A DNA stretch of 64,000 bases from WHSW01 sp963821345 (GTDB lineage Bacteria > Actinomycetota > Thermoleophilia > Solirubrobacterales > 70-9), in contig CAWGDM010000001.1 in the NCBI GenBank assembly GCA_963821345.1, positions 1,240,001 through 1,304,000 on the forward strand, given 5' to 3'. The translations under genes and the position numbers were made by a program. The notes under the pieces are model-generated. The model did not search any database. It saw only the letters and a program-made list of their open reading frames with translations, and was not told the DNA's origin. How positions within the stretch are numbered: position 1 is the first letter of the stretch; each line of letters opens with the position of its first letter. This document shows positions 60,387 through 64,000 of this stretch, piece after piece.

Positions 60387-61004
60387 TTAGAGGCAGCTTG
60401 CGACTGCGACCAGCGTGCGGTCGACGCCGAAGTCGTTGCCGCCCTTGACGGTCACGGACTCGGCGCTGTGGTCGAGGATCACCTCGGAGAGCATCAGCTC
60501 CTCGCCGTTCGCGTCACCGGTCCAGTGGCCCGAACCGCTGATCAACTCCTCGCCGGCGCCGCAGGTCGCGGTCACCGAGTTGAAGTTGTAGTTCGCGTTC
60601 TGACCCGTGCCACCGGCCACGACCACGCTGTTCGTGTGGTTGTGGATCTGGTCGCCGATCTCGCTCGAGCGGACCGAGTTCGGGGCCAGGTCATCGGCCT
60701 GCAGCGTGTCGCCGGCAACGTCCGCGCCGGTGATCGCCTGGTCGGCGATGTCGGTCGACAGCAGCGTCTCGTTCTGAACGTCGTTGCTGGCGATCGTCTC
60801 GTCGACGACGTCGTCGCCGGTCACCGCCTTGCCGTCCTTCAGGTCGACGGTCTTCAGCGACTCGTTCTTGACGTCGCCGGAGTTGACCGTCTCGGTGCCC
60901 GGCAGGGCCGCCGCGGCGCTTGAGAGCGCGGCGAACAGCGCCACGAGGCTGACCAGCAGGGCCGGCGCCTGGCGCCAACGGCTGGGCTTGGTCTGGGTAC
61001 TCAT
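60387..61004 (-). CDS. secreted protein with short D-V-x-N-type repeats
   Basis: 205 residues from ATG 61004, with a signal peptide (L-L-V-S-L-V-A-L-F then A-A-A-L). Residues 40-115 are a run of irregular 8-14-residue units (N-S-G-D-V-K-N, S-N-D-V-Q-N, G-A-D-V-A-G, A-N or S-T-D-I-A-D), likely an elongated beta-type stalk. A globular C-terminal domain with two cysteines follows. Proteins like this are frequent on the surface of Thermoleophilia; function unknown. Confidence 0.65.
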   Translation of the reverse strand: MSTQTKPSRWRQAPALLVSLVALFAALSSAAAALPGTETVNSGDVKNESLKTVDLKDGKAVTGDDVVDETIASNDVQNETLLSTDIADQAITGADVAGDTLQADDLAPNSVRSSEIGDQIHNHTNSVVVAGGTGQNANYNFNSVTATCGAGEELISGSGHWTGDANGEELMLSEVILDHSAESVTVKGGNDFGVDRTLVAVASCL

Positions 61005-61133
61005 TGGGAACCTCCCTGGATCGTTTTCAATTCCCATGGCGCGAGTGTCGGCGCGATCGGGCGTCGCCGACAGGGATCCAGGGGGTGGCGCCGGGGCGCC
61101 CCCGGTGTCGTCTCTCTCAGCCCTTGGTGTGGC

Positions 61134-61766
61134 TCAGTCGGCGTCGAGCATGCGCTCGAGCGCGGCGCGGTGATACGGCCAGGGATTGCCCTTGCGCGCC
61201 CGCGCCGAGGGGTCGAACTCGAGCGTCAGCGCCAGGCCGGCGACCGTGTTCATCGCCACCGCCAAACGGCGGTCGAAGTCCGGCCGGCGGCCGAGCTCGC
61301 CGGCGACCTCGGCCGAGTTCTCGGTGATGTTCTTGTAGATCCGCTTCTCGACCGGGATCAGCCGCTCCCGCAGCTCCTCGTCGGTGGCGGCGGCGACCCA
61401 GAGCCGCACCGCGACCGCGAACACCGGGCTTGAGAAGTCGTCCCAGAGCAGGTCGAGCAGCCCGCGCAGGCGCGCCGTGCGGTCGTCGGGCAGCTCGCCG
61501 GCGCGCTCGCGGTAGTGGGCGATTCGCTGTTCGGCCAGCCGCTCGAAGGCGCTGACCACGAGGTCGACCCGGTGCGGGAAGTGATGGCTCTGGGCGCCCT
61601 GCGAGACGCCCGCGAGCTCGGTCACGTGGCGGATCGTGGTGCCCGCGTAGCCGACCGTGGTCAGGCTCTGGATCGTCGCGTCCAGCAGCCGGCCGCGGGT
61701 CTCCTCGCGGCGCTCGGACTGGCTGCGCCGGGGCTTGGTGCGAGCGGTGCTCGTCTCGCTACTCAA
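61134..61766 (-). CDS. TetR-family transcriptional repressor
   Basis: 210-residue regulator. The N-terminal helix-turn-helix is T-V-G-Y-A-G-T-T-I-R-H-V-T-E-L-A-G-V-S, with R-G-R-L-L-D-A-T-I before it. A ligand-binding domain follows. The start overlaps the end of the MaoC-like gene by eight bases, so it is co-transcribed with it and probably controls the MaoC/thiolase cluster in response to an acyl-CoA-like ligand. Confidence 0.85.
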   Translation of the reverse strand: MSSETSTARTKPRRSQSERREETRGRLLDATIQSLTTVGYAGTTIRHVTELAGVSQGAQSHHFPHRVDLVVSAFERLAEQRIAHYRERAGELPDDRTARLRGLLDLLWDDFSSPVFAVAVRLWVAAATDEELRERLIPVEKRIYKNITENSAEVAGELGRRPDFDRRLAVAMNTVAGLALTLEFDPSARARKGNPWPYHRAALERMLDAD

Positions 61767-62613
61767 TCTCTGCGAAGCCGTCCTTGATCACCACGGCGCC
61801 GGCGTCCGAGGTCGTCTCGTAGGAGAGGGCGCCGTCGCCGATGTCCCAGATCCTGGTGGTGATCGTCTGCTCCGGCAGCGCGATGCTGGCGAAGCGGACG
61901 GCCAGCCGCCGCAGCCGGGACGGGTCGTCGGGGCAGGCGTGCTGGATCGCGGCCACCGAGGTGAAGGCCATCGTGCAGAGCCCGTGGATGATGATCCCGG
62001 GCAGGCCGACCGCCTTCGCGAAGTCCTCGTCGAGGTGGATCTGCATCGGGTCGCCGGAGGCCTCCGCGTAGCGGAAGGTCTGGTCGGCGTCGAAGGTCTG
62101 GGCGACCTCGGCGTCGGGCTCGCGCTCGCGCAGCGCCTCGTCGAAGCCGTGCGGCGGAGCCTCGTCGCCGACGTCCTCGGCGCCGGTGGCGCCGCGCACG
62201 AAGGTGGTCATGTACTGCTCGACCACCGGCTCGCCGCCCGCCTCGCGGGTCTCGGCGTGGGTGACGACGGTGACCCCCGACGATCGCTGGCGCATCCCGA
62301 CCGGGGTCGCGACCGTGCTCAGCTTCATCCCCGGCTCGATCGGGCGGTGGTGGTGGAAGTCCTGCTCGCCGTGCAGGATCGCGCCGAGCAACTCGCCCGG
62401 GATCACCTGCAGGCTCGCCATCCCGGCGGCCTGGAACGCGGGCACGATCGCGAAAACGGGCGGCGCCAGGTCGCCGGCGACGTGGGCCGGGATCGTGTCG
62501 TTGGTGGCTGCGGCGTAGGCGGCGATCCGCTCGCGGGTCGCCTCGAACTCGACCGGCTCGCCGGGCTTGCCGATCGCGTCGGCCTTGAAGGTGGGTGCGG
62601 TTTCGGTAGTCAT
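61759..62613 (-). CDS. MaoC-like double-hotdog dehydratase
   Basis: 284-residue protein with two hotdog domains, of the (R)-specific enoyl-CoA hydratase 2 type. The active C-terminal domain has F-R-Y-A-E-A-S-G-D-P-M-Q-I-H-L-D, matching the hydratase-2 motif, and G-I-I-I-H-G-L-C-T-M-A-F. Likely hydrates an acyl-CoA enoyl intermediate from fatty acids or steroids. Divergent from the thiolase gene. Confidence 0.85.
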   Translation of the reverse strand: MTTETAPTFKADAIGKPGEPVEFEATRERIAAYAAATNDTIPAHVAGDLAPPVFAIVPAFQAAGMASLQVIPGELLGAILHGEQDFHHHRPIEPGMKLSTVATPVGMRQRSSGVTVVTHAETREAGGEPVVEQYMTTFVRGATGAEDVGDEAPPHGFDEALREREPDAEVAQTFDADQTFRYAEASGDPMQIHLDEDFAKAVGLPGIIIHGLCTMAFTSVAAIQHACPDDPSRLRRLAVRFASIALPEQTITTRIWDIGDGALSYETTSDAGAVVIKDGFAEIE

Positions 62614-62632
62614 GGGCTGGAACCTAACAAAC

Positions 62633-62642
62633 CGGGCGCCCG
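62633..62642. promoter_or_regulatory. GC palindrome in the maoC-thiolase intergenic region
   Basis: CGGGCGCCCG, a perfect palindrome, lies 20 bases upstream of the MaoC-like start and about 100 bases upstream of the thiolase start. A possible operator for the adjacent TetR regulator, but the site is short. Confidence 0.3.
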
Positions 62643-62740
62643 TTCTGTATCTTTCCCGGCCCCAGCCCAGTGAGGCGTAGCCCGTAGGGCGAAGCCGAGC
62701 CGCGCCGCCGTTGAGGCGCCTAATTCTGAGAAGGAGAACG

Positions 62741-63940
62741 ATGAGCGCGCGGACGTTTGTGATCGGCGTCGGGATGACCAAGTTCGACAAGCCCGGGACC
62801 AAGGAGGGCGACTATCCCGACTGGGCCAAGGAGGCCGGCGAGAAGGCGCTCGCCGACGCGGGCATCCCCTACGACGACGTCGAGCAGGCCTACGCCGGCT
62901 ACTGCTACGGCGACTCCACCTACGGCCAACGCGCGCTCTACCAGCTCGGCCTCACCGGGATCCCGGTCGTCAACGTCAACAACAACTGCGCGACCGGCAG
63001 CTCGGCACTCTTCCTCGCCCGCCAGGCGGTCCGCGGCGGGCTCGCCGACTGCGCCATGGCGATCGGCTTCGAGAAGATGGAGAAGGGCTCGCTCGGCGTC
63101 AAGTACACCGACCGCACCAACGCGCTCGACAAGCACGCGATGGCGATGTTCGCGCTTCGCGACCCCGAGGAGTCGCCGGCGGCGCCGCAGATGTTCGGCA
63201 ACGCCGGGCGCGACCACATGCAGAAGTACGGCTCCGAGCCCGACCACTATGCCTGGATCGGGTGGAAGAACCACAAGCACTCGGTCAACAACCCCTACGC
63301 CCAGTTCCAGGACGAGTACACGCTCGACGAGATCAAGGCCGCGCGGATGATCCACGAGCCGCTGACCAAGCTCCAGTGCTCGCCGACCTCCGATGGATCG
63401 GCGTGCGCGATCGTCGCCTCGGAGCGCTATGTCGACGACCACGGCCTCGCCGACCAGGCGGTCGAGATCGCCGGCCAGGCGATGGTCACCGACCTCTCCA
63501 GCACCTTCGCCGACGACACCGACTGCATCAAGATCGTCGGCTACGACATGTCCAAGCAGGCCGCCGCCCAGGCCTACGAGGAGGCGCAGGTCGCGCCCGC
63601 GGACGTCGACGTCTGCGAGCTTCACGACTGCTTCTCGGCCAACGAGCTGATCACCTACGAGGCGCTCGGCTTCGCCGCCGAGGGCGAGGGCCACAAGCTG
63701 GTCGACGCCGAGGCCACCACCTACGGCGGCGACGGCCCGGTGGTCAACCCGTCGGGCGGCCTGATCTCGAAGGGGCACCCGCTCGGGGCGACCGGGCTCG
63801 CTCAGTGCTCGGAGCTCACCTGGCAGTTGCGCGGCACCGCCGACGCGCGCCAGGTCGAGGGCGCCAAGGTCGCCCTGCAGCACAACATCGGCCTCGGCGG
63901 CGCCGCGGTCGTCTCGGTCTACAAGCCCGCCGCGTCCTAG
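62741..63940 (+). CDS. SCP2-type thiolase / lipid-transfer protein
   Basis: Thiolase-superfamily protein of 399 residues, ATG 62741 after AAGGAG. The nucleophile cysteine is in N-N-N-C-A-T-G-S-S-A-L, a conserved H-D-C-F-S motif follows, and N-P-S-G-G-L-I-S-K-G-H-P-L-G-A-T-G carries the catalytic histidine. Members of this branch act on branched or steroid side-chain acyl-CoAs. Forms a divergent pair with the MaoC-like gene. Confidence 0.88.
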   Translation: MSARTFVIGVGMTKFDKPGTKEGDYPDWAKEAGEKALADAGIPYDDVEQAYAGYCYGDSTYGQRALYQLGLTGIPVVNVNNNCATGSSALFLARQAVRGGLADCAMAIGFEKMEKGSLGVKYTDRTNALDKHAMAMFALRDPEESPAAPQMFGNAGRDHMQKYGSEPDHYAWIGWKNHKHSVNNPYAQFQDEYTLDEIKAARMIHEPLTKLQCSPTSDGSACAIVASERYVDDHGLADQAVEIAGQAMVTDLSSTFADDTDCIKIVGYDMSKQAAAQAYEEAQVAPADVDVCELHDCFSANELITYEALGFAAEGEGHKLVDAEATTYGGDGPVVNPSGGLISKGHPLGATGLAQCSELTWQLRGTADARQVEGAKVALQHNIGLGGAAVVSVYKPAAS

Positions 63941-63953
63941 CAAGGAGATCACG

Positions 63954-64000
63954 ATGAACACCACCCTCGCCCCGGTCTCGGGGTTCACCGACGAGCAGCG
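63954..64000 (+). CDS. start of a further gene, truncated by window end
   Basis: ATG 63954 follows AAGGAG by five bases. Fifteen residues are visible (M-N-T-T-L-A-P-V-S-G-F-T-D-E-Q). The F-T-D-E-Q start resembles the N-terminus of acyl-CoA dehydrogenases, and the thiolase neighbour 13 bases upstream fits that, but too little is present for a firm call. Confidence 0.5.
   Translation, partial: MNTTLAPVSGFTDEQ

Noticed and set aside
61071..61115. GC-rich hairpin around GGCGCC after the TetR gene
   Set aside because: The arms are short and mutually exclusive with overlapping alternatives; not convincing as a defined terminator.

Overview
The window is GC-rich, gene-dense chromosomal DNA of an actinobacterium. 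The evidence is the codon usage, a coproheme-decarboxylase-type HemQ, an actinobacterial-type integration host factor (mIHF), an FprA-type ferredoxin-NADP reductase, a DUF5679 protein, YrbE/MceG transport genes and many GTG/TTG starts with four-base stop/start overlaps. The flavour of the secreted proteins (DUF6636, D-V-x-N-rich repeat protein, alanine-rich lipoproteins) suggests the class Thermoleophilia (Solirubrobacterales-like), but that placement is inference. No phage, transposon, CRISPR array, rRNA or tRNA gene was found; this looks like core chromosome.

Layout. 0-5 kb: an iron-sulfur/redox group (ErpA end, an ABC-F ATPase, monothiol glutaredoxin, DUF488, BolA, FprA). 5-10 kb: a secreted DUF6636 protein, HemQ, a large membrane protein with a phosphatase-like segment, and a GT4 glycosyltransferase joined to a lysylphosphatidylglycerol-synthase-like membrane domain. 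10-14 kb: a SAM-I riboswitch followed by cobalamin-dependent methionine synthase. 14-22.7 kb: GST-like protein, thioesterase, acyl-CoA synthetase, aldehyde dehydrogenase, a DUF559 protein, two tandem sugar dehydrogenases and a lipoprotein. 22.7-30 kb: a lipid-transport group (two YrbE/MlaE permeases, MceG-like ATPase, SnoaL-like protein, alpha/beta hydrolase, MMPL transporter, redoxin). 30-38 kb: B3/B4 protein, small membrane proteins, mIHF with a long leader, a divergent alpha-oxoamine synthase/GNAT pair, an AlkA-type glycosylase, a GT4 and a cupin. 38-41 kb: a thiamine-precursor ABC transporter under a TPP riboswitch. 41-48 kb: a secreted PHP hydrolase, a VWA/MoxR pair, PPK2 and a long coiled-coil protein. 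48-51 kb: PucR-type regulator, PII protein and ammonium transporter. 51-57 kb: MBL hydrolase, PAS protein, GGDEF/HD-GYP protein, DUF5679, rhodanese, cupin, DUF4389, thiolase. 57-64 kb: two tandem lipoproteins, an acyl-CoA dehydrogenase, a secreted repeat protein, and a TetR/MaoC/thiolase fatty-acid or lipid-degradation cluster running off the end.

Two metabolite riboswitches stand out. In both, the Shine-Dalgarno sequence lies in or directly against the conserved 3' end of the aptamer, which suggests translational control. The fatty-acid genes at 15 kb and 55-64 kb, the MCE-type transporter, MMPL protein and alpha-oxoamine synthase/acyltransferase pair together suggest heavy investment in lipid uptake, turnover and envelope lipids.

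Quality caution. At least fourteen genes or gene segments show single-site frame changes that are repaired by adding or removing one or two bases, usually in short G/C runs. Ten of them fall between 8.5 and 14.1 kb, six in metH alone. Reading across the breaks restores full-length, motif-complete proteins, so I treat them as probable sequencing or assembly errors rather than pseudogenes.
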